In this document: positions 27,405 to 39,137 of the stretch, in pieces
How the letters are laid out: the number at the start of each line of letters is the position of its first letter
Position numbering within the stretch: position 1 is the first letter of the stretch
NCBI RefSeq assembly: GCF_014836495.1
Contig: NZ_JACSQT010000001.1
Span: 620,001 to 684,000, forward strand
Source of the DNA: Cytobacillus stercorigallinarum
GTDB lineage: Bacteria > Bacillota > Bacilli > Bacillales > Cytobacillaceae
Direction: 5' to 3'
Length of the DNA: 64,000 bases
The notes under the pieces: generated by a model
Databases searched by the model: none
Seen by the model: the letters and a program-made list of their open reading frames with translations, nothing else
What the model was told of the DNA's origin: nothing
Translations under genes and position numbers: made by a program

Positions 27405-28370
27405 ATGGAAAAAAAAGATGCAATTGTGGTTGGTGGTGGACCATGTGGATTAGCCGCAGCCATTTGTTTACAGGAGTTAGGGAAAGATGTTTTAGTCATT
27501 GAGAAGGGCAACATTGTTAATGCCATTTATCGCTACCCGACTCATCAAACGTTCTTTAGTTCTAGTCAAAAATTAGAAATTGGTAATATACCGTTTGTAA
27601 CGGTTGAACATAAACCCAATAGAAATCAAGCACTTACCTATTATAGAGAAGTGGTTAAACGGAAAGCAATCAATGTAAATGCTTATGAAAAGGTTGAAAG
27701 CATCACAAAGAAAGAAAATGTCTTCTCGGTGCAAACAGATAAAGCGGAATATCAATCATCTTATGTCATTATAGCCACGGGGTATTATGATCAACCAAAC
27801 TATATGGGGATTCCGGGTGAGGAGTTAGATAAGGTCTTTCATTACTTTAAGGAAGCTCATCCGTTTTTTGATAAAGATGTTGTGGTCATTGGTGGGAAAA
27901 ACTCCAGTGTTGATGCGGCCATTGAATTAGAGAAGGCTGGTGCAAATGTGACAGTTCTCTATCGGGGAGAGGAATATTCAAAAAGCGTGAAGCCGTGGAT
28001 TTTACCACAGTTTGATTCACTTGTTCGTCATGAGAATATTCAAATGGAATTTAATGCAAATGTTCAGGAAATTAGAGCAAATTCTGTTGTCTATGAGAAA
28101 GATGGGCAAATAAATGAAATCGCGAATGATTTTGTCTTTGCCATGACTGGTTATCATCCAGACCATACTTTTTTACAATCAATAGGCATTAAAAAAGACG
28201 AAGAATCCGGAAAGCCTGAACATCATCCTGAAACAATGGAGACAAATGTAGAAGGAATATATATTGCTGGCGTGATTGCAGCAGGTAATAATGCAAATGA
28301 AATATTTATCGAAAATGGTAGGTATCATGGCGAAATGATTGCCAAAGCGATAAAAGAGAAAGAGCAATAA
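27405..28370 (+). CDS. ypdA: YpdA, bacilliredoxin disulfide reductase (Bdr)
   Basis: This FAD/NADPH enzyme reduces oxidised bacilliredoxins or bacillithiol disulfide. The 321-aa protein has an N-terminal FAD-binding loop GGGPCGLAAA carrying C14, the conserved functional cysteine of YpdA. It has a central NADPH loop GGKNSSVDAA and the C-terminal segment GVIAAGNNANEIFIENGR. GAGGTGAA stands upstream of the ATG. It follows gudB, as in B. subtilis. Confidence 0.92.
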   Translation: MEKKDAIVVGGGPCGLAAAICLQELGKDVLVIEKGNIVNAIYRYPTHQTFFSSSQKLEIGNIPFVTVEHKPNRNQALTYYREVVKRKAINVNAYEKVESITKKENVFSVQTDKAEYQSSYVIIATGYYDQPNYMGIPGEELDKVFHYFKEAHPFFDKDVVVIGGKNSSVDAAIELEKAGANVTVLYRGEEYSKSVKPWILPQFDSLVRHENIQMEFNANVQEIRANSVVYEKDGQINEIANDFVFAMTGYHPDHTFLQSIGIKKDEESGKPEHHPETMETNVEGIYIAGVIAAGNNANEIFIENGRYHGEMIAKAIKEKEQ

Positions 28371-28404
28371 GCAAACAAGCTCAGATGAGAATATGCGCGT
28401 AAGT

Positions 28405-28463
28405 AAACCCGAACTTTTTGGCAAAACACTTTTCAATAGTGCTTTGCTTTTGTTCGGGTTTTC
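28405..28463 (+). terminator. Terminator of ypdA
   Basis: Outer stem AAACCCGAAC/GTTCGGGTTT, an inner GCAAA/TTTGC stem, then TTTTC. Confidence 0.8.
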
Positions 28464-28647
28464 AAATTGTATGGATTTATTTTGTGAATATTAATTTGAC
28501 TTTTGTAAAGGGTGATTATCTCTGTGCTAATATTTCGTTGGTTACTATCATTAAAATTCTCGCCATTGTCATTGGTATGAGATTATGTGTAGATGAAATA
28601 TTGTAACAGTTTGGTTTTTAACTCATTAAAATACCCTAAATCAGCTT

Positions 28648-29619
28648 TTATAGTTGAAACATTTTTTCCAGTTCTTCGAAAGGCATCCTACTTTCCAAAG
28701 CAATTAAAAGTTTAATACGGGCTTTTTGCCCGTTTAATCCATTAGAAAAAATGAGGCCAAGTTCTTTTAATTCTTTGCCCCCTCCAGGATAACCATAAAC
28801 GTCTTGGGCGATGCCATTAAAGCATCTTGATACGATAATAATAGGAATCTTTCTAGCGAGTAAACCTTTTATACCAGGAAGCATTGCGGGCGGAAGGTTT
28901 CCTTGTCCTAGTGCTTCAATCACCAATCCATCACATGTAGTTTGTGCAATGGCTCCTAATAGAGTAGAGTCCATACCGGCATGAGCTTTAATGAGCATTA
29001 CTTGTTTATCTGCTTGTTCGATTTCAAAATGTGCATGTTGAACAGGGAGATGATGAAAAAGTACACCTCTTTTAGTGACTATACCTATGGGTCCATATTG
29101 AGGACTTTGAAAGGTCGAGACGTTGCTCGTATGTGTCTTTGTGACATTTTCAGCTGTGTGAATTTCATCATTCAGTACGACTAAAACGCCCTTTCCATCC
29201 GCCTCATCACAAATGGCTACACGAATGGAGGAAATCAGGTTATATAATCCATCTGAGCCAATTTCATTACTAGAACGCATAGCCCCTGTAACGACAATCG
29301 GCAAAGAGCCCTTTACTGTTAAGTCAAGAAAATAGGCGGTTTCTTCCAGTGTGTCGGTTCCATGCGTTATGACAACACCAGATACTTTATCCTTATAAGA
29401 ATGAATCAAGTTTCTTAATATAAGCATTTCCTTTTGCGTAATATGTGGAGAAGGTAATTGAAATGGCTCCTCGACAATCAAGTGCGCAAGCTCATTTAAC
29501 TCTTTTGTTTGTCTTGTTAACGGGTTTTCTTCATTTGTTAAAACAGCCCCTGTTTCAACATCCTCACTCATTGAAATGGTCCCACCTGTATGAATTAGGA
29601 GTATTTTCTTTTTATCCAA
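28648..29619 (-). CDS. ansA: L-asparaginase, type I-like
   Basis: This enzyme hydrolyses L-asparagine to aspartate and ammonia. The 323-aa cytoplasmic protein (no signal peptide) has the two catalytic threonine motifs, LIHTGGTISM at 8-17 and THGTDTLEETAYF. The start is TTG with GGAGGGAG upstream on the minus strand. It reads towards ypdA and away from prsW, forming a single-gene unit. Whether it is the housekeeping or an inducible form cannot be judged from sequence. Confidence 0.92.
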   Translation of the reverse strand: MDKKKILLIHTGGTISMSEDVETGAVLTNEENPLTRQTKELNELAHLIVEEPFQLPSPHITQKEMLILRNLIHSYKDKVSGVVITHGTDTLEETAYFLDLTVKGSLPIVVTGAMRSSNEIGSDGLYNLISSIRVAICDEADGKGVLVVLNDEIHTAENVTKTHTSNVSTFQSPQYGPIGIVTKRGVLFHHLPVQHAHFEIEQADKQVMLIKAHAGMDSTLLGAIAQTTCDGLVIEALGQGNLPPAMLPGIKGLLARKIPIIIVSRCFNGIAQDVYGYPGGGKELKELGLIFSNGLNGQKARIKLLIALESRMPFEELEKMFQL

Positions 29620-29721
29620 CTTGCTCCCTCCAATTAATATGTAATTATTTTGGTAAATCCATTTTCAATCTTACCTATACATGATACGATTAAAGAAAAG
29701 CTTTGAAAAGAGGAACAGCCT

Positions 29722-30408
29722 ATGCTAGGATTAATATCTGCTGCCATTGCTCCTGGCTTGGCATTATTAAGTTACTTTTATTTAAAAGATCAATATGAGA
29801 CTGAGCCCTTTTCGATGGTTTTTAGAACCTTTTTATTTGGGGCACTTCTTGTGTTTCCCATAATGTTTATCCAATATGTATTTGAAGAAGAACAAGTGTT
29901 TACTTCTCATTTTGTTTCTGCTTTTCTTTCCTCTAGTATGCTCGAGGAATTTTTTAAATGGTTTATCCTACTTATAATTATTTATCCCCATGTGCACTTT
30001 GATGAACCATATGACGGTATTGTCTATGGCGCAGCAGTATCACTTGGGTTTGCTACATTGGAGAATATTTTTTATTTATTGACACTTGGAATTGAGCATG
30101 CGCTAGGTCGTGCGCTATTCCCGGTTTCTAGTCATGCCCTTTTTGGCGTAATTATGGGCTATTATTTAGGTAAAGGAAAGTTTTCGAAAACATCTAAGGG
30201 GAAATGGCTATGCTTATCTTTGGCAACCCCTTTCCTTTTGCATGGAACATATGATTACATTTTATTAACATTAGAAAATTGGTTGCTCTTTATTGTTCCA
30301 TTTATGATCTTTCTTTGGTGGATGGGGTTAAAAAAAGCCAAACAAGCGAGAATTTTAAGTGCTAAATATAATCAATCGTTAGAAGATACAAGAACAAATT
30401 ATGGTTAA
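29722..30408 (+). CDS. prsW: Site-1 intramembrane protease PrsW
   Basis: This membrane metalloprotease starts degradation of the anti-sigma factor RsiW, releasing sigma-W under envelope stress. The 228-aa protein has about seven membrane spans and the family motif E75-E76-F-F-K79, with a later [14 protein letters not shown] and [15 protein letters not shown]. It corresponds to ypdC of B. subtilis. Only sigX/rsiX, not sigW/rsiW, are in this window. A strong terminator follows. Confidence 0.92.
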   Translation: MLGLISAAIAPGLALLSYFYLKDQYETEPFSMVFRTFLFGALLVFPIMFIQYVFEEEQVFTSHFVSAFLSSSMLEEFFKWFILLIIIYPHVHFDEPYDGIVYGAAVSLGFATLENIFYLLTLGIEHALGRALFPVSSHALFGVIMGYYLGKGKFSKTSKGKWLCLSLATPFLLHGTYDYILLTLENWLLFIVPFMIFLWWMGLKKAKQARILSAKYNQSLEDTRTNYG

Positions 30409-30452
30409 ACTTGTTTAAAAAGAGGCTATGAGAGAATGAGCTTCAGATAAAG

Positions 30453-30491
30453 AAAAAGGTGGATTTGAGTATACTCAAATCCACCTTTTTT
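30453..30491 (+). terminator. Terminator of prsW
   Basis: A near-perfect 18-bp stem centred on GAGTATACTC with an A-rich left arm and T-rich right arm, 45 nt after prsW. Confidence 0.9.
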
Positions 30492-30881
30492 CTTTTTGTC
30501 AGCCTAGGCTTTCGAATAAAAGCTAAAGCTAAAGGTAAATGAATTCCTTCTTTCATTAGAAGATCTAACATAGATATAAAATTTTATCAATCGTTAAATC
30601 TCAACGTCTTCGTTCATTTAAAAAGATGTTCCTAGCCTTTTATTAATGGTCAATCTGTAAATGCTATATTTATCCAAATGATTTTCTCATGGAATTTGAA
30701 TAAAAAGCCAATTGGAACAAAAAATAGATGTATTGTTAGCTTCCTCGATGATTAGTGACGGTGAAAAAAGATGAGATCGAGGATGAACTGTTCCTGCCAT
30801 CATTATTTGCCTGCAAAACGCCATAGTAGGTTACCTAGAATGTTTAACAGATGAAAAGATGTATTTTTGGAGGTTAGTACG
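30492..30881. other. Intergenic region prsW-sleB
   Basis: There are no open frames with ribosome sites. A 7-bp inverted repeat (CCTCGAT 30743 / ATCGAGG 30776) and a CATAGTA (30822-30828) resembling a sigma-G -10 lie upstream of sleB, but I found no matching -35. Otherwise nothing recognisable. Confidence 0.4.
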
Positions 30882-31727
30882 ATGAAACAACTATTGATGT
30901 TTACTAAAGTGATGCTAATACTACTGCTTATAGCGACGGCTATTCCAATGGCTGAATTGGATAAGTCGGCAAATGCTTTTTCGAATCAAGTGATTAGACA
31001 AGGAGCGATTGGTGATGATGTCATTGAGCTACAAGCAAGATTGCAATATTTAGGATTCTATAATGGTAAAATCGATGGTGTCTTCGGTTGGGGGACATAT
31101 TGGGCATTACGCAATTTTCAATATGAATTTGGCTTGGATATAGATGGGCTTGCTGGTTCTAGTACAAAGAACAAGTTGGTAAGTGCGTCTAATTATGATA
31201 AGCAATATGTACAAAATCAAATTAATCAAGGGAATTCATTTACACATTATGGCGGTACGGATTTAAATCAACAAGCACCTGCTAATAATGGTGGGTCAAA
31301 TCAAAATGATGGAAATGCATCAAGTGGAAATTCCGGTGGTGGTGCAACTTCGGCAAATGTTCCTAGCGGGTTCTCGGAAAACGACATTCAAATAATGGCA
31401 AATGCTGTGTACGGTGAGGCGCGTGGCGAGCCTTATATAGGTCAAGTAGCGGTAGCGGCTGTAATTTTGAATAGAGTAGAAAGTGCGTCTTTTCCAGATA
31501 CGGTTTATGGCGTAATCTTTGAACCAAGAGCATTTACGGCTGTTGCAGATGGGCAAATTTGGTTGACGCCTAATGAAACAGCGAGAGAAGCAGTGATAGA
31601 TGCAATAAATGGCTGGGATCCAAGTGGAGATGCCCTCTATTACTTTAATCCCGATACCGCAACAAGTCCTTGGATTTGGACAAGACCACAAATTAAGAAA
31701 ATTGGACAACATATATTCTGTAAATAA
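30882..31727 (+). CDS. sleB: Spore cortex-lytic enzyme SleB
   Basis: This lytic transglycosylase degrades spore cortex during germination. The 281-aa product has a signal peptide (about 1-32), a peptidoglycan-binding domain (about 36-101), a Gly/Asn/Ser-rich linker (about 120-160) and the SleB/CwlJ catalytic domain (about 165-281) with probable catalytic E179 in YGEARGE. The ATG at 30882 follows TGGAGGT; the upstream in-frame start lies before that site. It precedes ypeB, which SleB needs for stability in spores. Confidence 0.95.
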   Translation: MKQLLMFTKVMLILLLIATAIPMAELDKSANAFSNQVIRQGAIGDDVIELQARLQYLGFYNGKIDGVFGWGTYWALRNFQYEFGLDIDGLAGSSTKNKLVSASNYDKQYVQNQINQGNSFTHYGGTDLNQQAPANNGGSNQNDGNASSGNSGGGATSANVPSGFSENDIQIMANAVYGEARGEPYIGQVAVAAVILNRVESASFPDTVYGVIFEPRAFTAVADGQIWLTPNETAREAVIDAINGWDPSGDALYYFNPDTATSPWIWTRPQIKKIGQHIFCK

Positions 31728-31740
31728 GGAGTGAAGTCAC

Positions 31741-33090
31741 GTGTTAAAAGGAATACTCATAACTGTTCTTTCAGTTGGTGTGATTGGAACTGCTGTCTGG
31801 GGTTATCAAGAACATCGTGAGAAAAATGCGATATTAATTAACGCAGAAAACAATTATCAACGTGCATTTCATGAACTCACTTATGAAATCGATGTATTAC
31901 ACGATAAAATTGGGTCCACATTGGCAATGAATTCTAGAAGTTCACTGTCTCCTGCACTTGCGGATGTGTGGAGAATTACCTCTCAAGCACATTCAGATGT
32001 AGGTCAACTGCCACTATCACTTTTACCATTTAATAAAACGGAAGAATTTTTAGCTCAAATTGGTGAGTTTAGTTATCAGGCAGCGATTAGAGATTTGGAT
32101 AAAGACCCATTGACAGATGAAGAATATCAGTCATTACAAGGTTTATACAAACAAGCAGCAGATATTCAGTCGGAATTACGGAATGTACAGCATATGGTCG
32201 TCAAAAATGACTTACGCTGGATGGATGTCGAAACAGCGCTTGCTACAAATAATGAAGCAGCAGATAATACAATTATTGACGGCTTTCAAACAGTTGAAAA
32301 AACTGTCGAGGGATACGATGAGACGGATTTAGGTCCTGCATTTGTAAATATGCAAAAGAAAGATGAGAACTATCAATACTTAGAAGGAAAAGAAATATCT
32401 AAAAAAGAAGCTGTATCTGAAGCGAAGAAATATGCGCAATCCCCTGATGATGTGAAAGCAACCGTTGCAGAAAATGGTGAAGGATCGGATTATGGATTTT
32501 TTAGTGTATCTCTAAAGTCTCCTAAACAAAGCGTAGAAACCAATTTAGATATTACTAAAAAGGGCGGTTATCCTATTTGGCTTATCACAGCAAGAGAAGT
32601 AAAACAACAAAAAATCAGTCTGGAAGATGCCCATCAATCAGCAGTGAAATTTTTAAAGGACAATGAGTTTGAAGATCTGGATCTTTTTGAAAGTGTGCAA
32701 TATGATCAAATGGGCGTGTTTACATTTGTTTCTAAACAGGACGATGTAAGAATTTACCCAGATTCAATTAAGATGAAAGTAGCATTAGATAATGGGCAAA
32801 TTTTAGGGTTTTCAGCAGAGGATTATTTGAAATCACATCATAAGCGAGATATTCCTCAAGCAAAGTTATCAAAAGAGGAAGCACGAACAAAAATCAATAG
32901 TCAACTTAAAATTATGGATGACCGTTTAGCGATTATTTTGAATGATAGTAATGAAGAAGTACTTTGTTATGAATTTACTGGGACATTAGGTGAGGATACA
33001 TACCGCATCTATATTAATAGTGAAAATGGAAGAGAAGAAAAAGTAGAAAAGTTGCAAAATGCAGAACCGATTTATGAAGATGTAGTATAA
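31741..33090 (+). CDS. ypeB: Germination protein YpeB
   Basis: This protein is required, together with SleB, for the lytic enzyme to be present in dormant spores. The 449-aa protein has an N-terminal membrane span (about 3-21), a helical region, and C-terminal PepSY-type repeats (about 215-440). GTG start after AAGGAGTG, 13 nt past sleB, as a two-gene operon. Expression in the forespore is expected from homologs. A terminator lies just after the stop. Confidence 0.93.
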   Translation: MLKGILITVLSVGVIGTAVWGYQEHREKNAILINAENNYQRAFHELTYEIDVLHDKIGSTLAMNSRSSLSPALADVWRITSQAHSDVGQLPLSLLPFNKTEEFLAQIGEFSYQAAIRDLDKDPLTDEEYQSLQGLYKQAADIQSELRNVQHMVVKNDLRWMDVETALATNNEAADNTIIDGFQTVEKTVEGYDETDLGPAFVNMQKKDENYQYLEGKEISKKEAVSEAKKYAQSPDDVKATVAENGEGSDYGFFSVSLKSPKQSVETNLDITKKGGYPIWLITAREVKQQKISLEDAHQSAVKFLKDNEFEDLDLFESVQYDQMGVFTFVSKQDDVRIYPDSIKMKVALDNGQILGFSAEDYLKSHHKRDIPQAKLSKEEARTKINSQLKIMDDRLAIILNDSNEEVLCYEFTGTLGEDTYRIYINSENGREEKVEKLQNAEPIYEDVV

Positions 33091-33097
33091 GGCAGAA

Positions 33098-33125
33098 AAG
33101 GACCCTAGCAAGGGTTCTTTTTGTT
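33098..33125 (+). terminator. Terminator of sleB-ypeB
   Basis: AAGGACCCT/AGGGTTCTT with a 4-nt loop and one G-T pair, followed by TTTTTG. Confidence 0.8.
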
Positions 33126-33274
33126 TTATGGATACCTTTTGGCTAAACAAAGTCATGACAATGTGGTTATACCAAGTTGTTATGATTCGCATCTAATATT
33201 AATTAAAAAATAGTTCTTTTGTAACGGTTAAGTGATAAAATAAGGAAAAGTAGAAAAGGTTAGGAGGGAATTCA

Positions 33275-33928
33275 TTGTCGCCAGGTGATCAATTGTATAT
33301 AGAATATTATTTATCAGGTGAAGGCAAGTACATATCTAGAATTGCTGAAATAGAAGAGGATGTAATACATATACATTATCCTGTTTGTTTACAAACGAAT
33401 CGGAAAATGTACTTAGAAGATGGAAGAAGAATTAAGTGTGTTGCTTACAATGCAAATGGGAAAATGTTTTTCTTCTCTGGAAGAGTGGTTGGCCGAATGA
33501 AGCAGTCAACACCATTATTGAAAATTGCTTATGCAAAAGAATTTACTCATGAGAAGGAACAGATGCGGGAGTATGTTAGAGTAGACGTCAATGAATCTGT
33601 TGAAATCCAACCAATAGATGAAGGGACATCTCACTCCATTCTAGGGATAAGTAGAAATATAAGTGCAGGAGGAATAGCTGTAGTTGTTAATGATTTTAAA
33701 AATTTGTATAAACGATCCCCTTATTTATTGCGTTTTTCTCTTGTGATTGAAGGTAATAAGCGTTCCTTTGTTTTAGCTTCAGAATATGTAAGGAAAGAGC
33801 CATTAGCTGATGGGCGACTCGTTATCTCTTTTAAATTTCCGCAACTAAATGCAGAAGATAGACAAGCAATGATGAGATTTTGCATCGAACAACAGTTATT
33901 TCATATGAAAAAAAGTAAACAATCTTAA
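33275..33928 (+). CDS. ypfA: PilZ-domain c-di-GMP receptor YpfA (MotI)
   Basis: This protein binds cyclic di-GMP and in B. subtilis inhibits motility by acting on the flagellar stator. The 217-aa protein has an N-terminal YcgR-like domain (about 1-90) and a C-terminal PilZ domain (about 95-210). Both c-di-GMP motifs are intact: R98-x3-R102 and N128-x-S130-x-x-G133. TTG start preceded by AGGAGGG. An extended -10-like TGATAAAAT lies upstream. The cognate cyclases and flagellar stator are not in the window. Confidence 0.9.
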   Translation: MSPGDQLYIEYYLSGEGKYISRIAEIEEDVIHIHYPVCLQTNRKMYLEDGRRIKCVAYNANGKMFFFSGRVVGRMKQSTPLLKIAYAKEFTHEKEQMREYVRVDVNESVEIQPIDEGTSHSILGISRNISAGGIAVVVNDFKNLYKRSPYLLRFSLVIEGNKRSFVLASEYVRKEPLADGRLVISFKFPQLNAEDRQAMMRFCIEQQLFHMKKSKQS

Positions 33929-33985
33929 GTAGAACAGCATAAAATCTTTTTTGTGTCTCCATAATGATTAGTAGGAGGTGGAAGG

Positions 33986-34171
33986 GTGAAAATATTTGAA
34001 CGTACACTCATCCTATTAGTCATTTTTCATCTTGGATTGTTACTATTATTTCAAACCATTTTTCATTATTTACACCTATTTCCGCATTTTAATGAAGTGA
34101 CAAGATATGAAGGCGTGAATCATCATATAGAATATCATGATGAGGAGGTAGTTAATATAAATAGACCTTAA
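33986..34171 (+). CDS. ypfB: YpfB, small membrane protein (DUF5359)
   Basis: This 61-aa protein has one membrane span (about 7-29) and a histidine-rich tail (HHIEYHDEE). It is conserved between ypfA and cmk in Bacillus, with no known function. The GTG start is preceded by AGGAGGTGG. A terminator follows at 34227. Confidence 0.8.
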   Translation: MKIFERTLILLVIFHLGLLLLFQTIFHYLHLFPHFNEVTRYEGVNHHIEYHDEEVVNINRP

Positions 34172-34226
34172 CTTGATTTTATTAAAGTAGACCAACAGAA
34201 ACAATAGCTTGAACGACAAACCTTTT

Positions 34227-34257
34227 GGATGGTTCTTTTTAAGAACATCCTTTTTTT
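34227..34257 (+). terminator. Terminator upstream of cmk
   Basis: GGATGGTTCTT/AAGAACATCC (one bulge) followed by seven Ts. Confidence 0.8.
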
Positions 34258-34426
34258 AGTATTTCTCTTATTTTTTAAAACTACCGGATTAATTTAATCA
34301 ATAAATAGACTCTTTCTTAGAGGAGGGTATTATTAAAGACACATAATCATTACAACTAATTAAGTAAATTTATGATAGAATATAAAACGTAAAGAATATA
34401 TTTGTATAGGTATTTCAGGAGGGTTT

Positions 34427-35095
34427 ATGAATAAAATATCAATTGCCATCGATGGACCTGCAGCAGCGGGGAAAAGTACAGTTGCCAAAATCATAGCTGA
34501 AAAGCTTCATTATATTTATATAGATACAGGGGCGATGTATCGCGCATTAACATTTAAAGCGTTGCAGTCAGAAATAGATATAAATGATGAAGAGTCATTA
34601 ATTCATTTGTTAAAAGAGACAGAGATTGTTTTAAATCCTGGAGAATCTGGCCAACGTATTCTTTTAGATGGGTTAGATGTTTCTACTGAAATTAGAACAG
34701 CTGAAGTAACTAATTCAGTGTCAACGGTTTCAAAGCATAAGCTGGTAAGGGAAGAAATGGTTGTTCGTCAACAACGCTTCGGTCAAGAAGGTGGTGTAGT
34801 GATGGATGGTCGTGATATTGGTACACATGTTTTACCTGATGCAGAAGTAAAAGTATTTCTTTTAGCATCAGTGGATGAGCGAGCAGCTCGCCGCCACGCT
34901 GAAAACTTAGAAAAGGGTTTTCCTTCTGATTTAGCTCTTTTAAAAGAGGAAATTGCTAATAGAGATAAGTTAGATTCGGAAAGGGAAGTTGCACCGCTCA
35001 AAAAAGCTGAGGATGCAGTGGAATTGGATACAACATCACTAAACATTCACGAAGTTGTTGATAGCATTATGAAGTTGGTTGAGGAAAGGATTTAA
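34427..35095 (+). CDS. cmk: Cytidylate kinase
   Basis: This enzyme phosphorylates CMP and dCMP to the diphosphates with ATP. The 222-aa protein has the P-loop [11 protein letters not shown] (8-18), the acceptor region [27 protein letters not shown], and the family LID region with [13 protein letters not shown]. It begins a run with plsC, ypfD and fni. AGGAGGG is 4-5 nt before the ATG. Confidence 0.96.
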   Translation: MNKISIAIDGPAAAGKSTVAKIIAEKLHYIYIDTGAMYRALTFKALQSEIDINDEESLIHLLKETEIVLNPGESGQRILLDGLDVSTEIRTAEVTNSVSTVSKHKLVREEMVVRQQRFGQEGGVVMDGRDIGTHVLPDAEVKVFLLASVDERAARRHAENLEKGFPSDLALLKEEIANRDKLDSEREVAPLKKAEDAVELDTTSLNIHEVVDSIMKLVEERI

Positions 35096-35099
35096 TCAT

Positions 35100-35681
35100 A
35101 TGAGTGTATATACATTTGCACGCTCTATAGTCAAAGGCTTGCTAAAGCCCGTTTATCGCATGGATGTTAAGGGTAGGGAGAATGTCCCGGCAGAAGGTGG
35201 CGTCCTTTTATGTTGCAATCATATTGATAACCTGGATCCGCCAATTGTAGGGATTACAGCACCACGAGACATTCACTTTATGGCAAAAGAAGAGTTGTTT
35301 AACGCACCGGTTTTAGGGAAGTTATTACCACATCTGAATGCTTTTTCTGTAAAAAGAGGAATGAGTGATCGTGAAGCATTGAGAAAAGGCTTGAAGGTTC
35401 TTAAGGAAGGAAATGTTTTAGGTTTATTTCCAGAAGGGACGAGGAGTAAAACTGGAGAAGTTGGTAAAGGTCTTGCCGGTGCAGGGTTCTTTGCTCTTCG
35501 TTCAGATGCTGCTGTCGTACCTTGTGCCATCATTGGCCCGTATAAGCCTTTTAGGAAATTAAAAGTCGTTTACGGAAAGCCTATTCCAATGGATGAAATC
35601 CGAGCAAAAAAAGTCAATGCAGAAGAAACAACGGATATCATTATGAATGAAATAAAAAAATTAATCGAACAGAATCGCTAA
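35100..35681 (+). CDS. plsC: 1-acyl-sn-glycerol-3-phosphate acyltransferase
   Basis: This enzyme acylates lysophosphatidic acid to phosphatidic acid in phospholipid synthesis. The 193-aa protein has the acyltransferase block NHIDNLDPP (a variant H-x4-D: CNHIDNLD), the second block AFSVKRG, and FPEGTRSKTG, followed by PCAIIGP. The ATG at 35100 is chosen because GAGGAAAGGA lies about 9 nt upstream; an ATG at 35079 has no ribosome site. It lies 4 nt after cmk. Confidence 0.9.
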   Translation: MSVYTFARSIVKGLLKPVYRMDVKGRENVPAEGGVLLCCNHIDNLDPPIVGITAPRDIHFMAKEELFNAPVLGKLLPHLNAFSVKRGMSDREALRKGLKVLKEGNVLGLFPEGTRSKTGEVGKGLAGAGFFALRSDAAVVPCAIIGPYKPFRKLKVVYGKPIPMDEIRAKKVNAEETTDIIMNEIKKLIEQNR

Positions 35682-35854
35682 ACCTTCTTACTTGACAAAA
35701 GGTGCTATTTGTAAGAAGTTTATAAAAAGGCATTTTATATTTCAGGATCAAAGTGGTTTTACAACTCTAGTTTATTTAGTGCAATTTACACTTAGTAAGA
35801 TTGCATTTTATAAGTGGAAAATGAAATTAGCCATTGGATTAAGGAGGAATACAT

Positions 35855-38069
<2,215 letters not shown>

Positions 38070-38086
38070 GAATTCAGATTAAAATA

Positions 38087-38117
38087 AGAGGCTGCTCACA
38101 AGAGTAGTCTCTTTTTT
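38087..38117 (+). terminator. Terminator of the cmk-fni run
   Basis: An 11-bp stem (38087-38097 with 38102-38112, two G-T pairs) followed by TTTTTT. Confidence 0.85.
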
Positions 38118-38133
38118 AGGTTTAAATGGATCC

Positions 38134-38242
38134 TTTTAATAAAAGTCATATTAAAGAGATGTGCGCGACTTTGTTGTCTAAAACAAAAATCGCGCTAACA
38201 CGTAATTAGGGGAAATATTTTAATAAAAGTTGCATTAAAGAG
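38134..38242. repeat. Pair of 25-bp direct repeats flanking a hairpin
   Basis: TTTTAATAAAAGT-nnn-ATTAAAGAG occurs at 38134-38158 and 38218-38242 with 22 of 25 bases identical. Between them GCGCGA (38163) and TCGCGC (38190-38195), with inner TTTGTT/AACAAA, form a hairpin. Function unknown. Confidence 0.7.
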
Positions 38243-38278
38243 TAATACCGTTACTAAGCGGTTTGCCGTTCTTTTGAG

Positions 38279-38419
38279 TTATTCATTGGGATTATTTAAT
38301 TGACGAGCGTTTTCTGGACTTTGCATTGTTGTTGCCCCATCGTACTGAATACTTTGGTCACGATCTGATTCGACTCGCTTGCTCTTTTTTAGTTTTTTTT
38401 CCTGACGATCTTTTCCCAT
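38279..38419 (-). CDS. ypzI: YpzI family small protein
   Basis: This 46-aa, highly charged protein is encoded on the minus strand: it begins MGKDRQEKKLKKSKRVES and ends ARQLNNPNE. It matches the YpzI family of Bacillus as I recall it, which lies near fni/yphA. The ribosome site AGGAGGTG (38425-38432 on the plus strand as CACCTCCT) is about 7 nt from the ATG. The gene is too short for most automatic calls. The role is unknown. It is divergent from yphA. Confidence 0.85.
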   Translation of the reverse strand: MGKDRQEKKLKKSKRVESDRDQSIQYDGATTMQSPENARQLNNPNE

Positions 38420-38525
38420 ATAAACACCTCCTAATTATTAAGATAAGAAACCAGAGATTTTTTATTCAAATAGATTAAACTACATAGTTTCTACCCATAA
38501 TGGGGATAGTAGGAGGTGTATGTAT

Positions 38526-39137
38526 ATGGAAGGTCTTTTCTTTTATTGGATTGCTTGGTCACTCTGGATTATTGTCACATTTTTCGTCAGTAAGGCAAAT
38601 ACCTATCGTTATTTAGCGTCAGTCGCACTATTATTGCTTATTATCATTACGCCTTATCATTTTTCAATAGGAACGACAGAAATTGGGGTCAGCTTCTTCC
38701 TTCTCTATATTGTCACTAGTTGTCTTTATATTAAAACGAAATGTGGTCATCCTCTCTATTTGGTTACATGTATGCTCATTGTCTCATTTGCTTACTGTGC
38801 TTTTCTATGCTTTGAGATGTTTGATCCAATCTGGTTTGTTTTTAACCGTGACTGGATTTTAGCTGTTATTCTAGCATGCTTAGTCATATTTCTTCATAAG
38901 CGTGCGTTAAGCCGTATTTGTATATTAATGTTTGCTGCATTGAACGGAGAGGTAATATTTGCGCTTATTATTCAAAAGTATGGATTTCCTTTCCAAATTG
39001 GATCTTTTCGCTTTCTTGATGTCCTAAGTATGGCATTTGTCGTTGTTTCTGGGTGGAATATGATTGAATATTTGGCTGCTTATCTCGAAAGAAACTTAAA
39101 CCCATTAGTAAAGGAGAAGCAAAATTATCATGAATGA
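38526..39137 (+). CDS. yphA: YphA, multi-pass membrane protein
   Basis: This 203-aa protein has seven or so hydrophobic segments and no catalytic motif that I recognise; it is conserved upstream of yphB in Bacillus. The ATG at 38526 gives an 8-nt spacing to AGGAGGTG (38511-38518), whereas the ATG at 38520 is too close. It overlaps yphB by 8 nt, so the two membrane proteins are probably made together. Function is unknown. Confidence 0.82.
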   Translation: MEGLFFYWIAWSLWIIVTFFVSKANTYRYLASVALLLLIIITPYHFSIGTTEIGVSFFLLYIVTSCLYIKTKCGHPLYLVTCMLIVSFAYCAFLCFEMFDPIWFVFNRDWILAVILACLVIFLHKRALSRICILMFAALNGEVIFALIIQKYGFPFQIGSFRFLDVLSMAFVVVSGWNMIEYLAAYLERNLNPLVKEKQNYHE

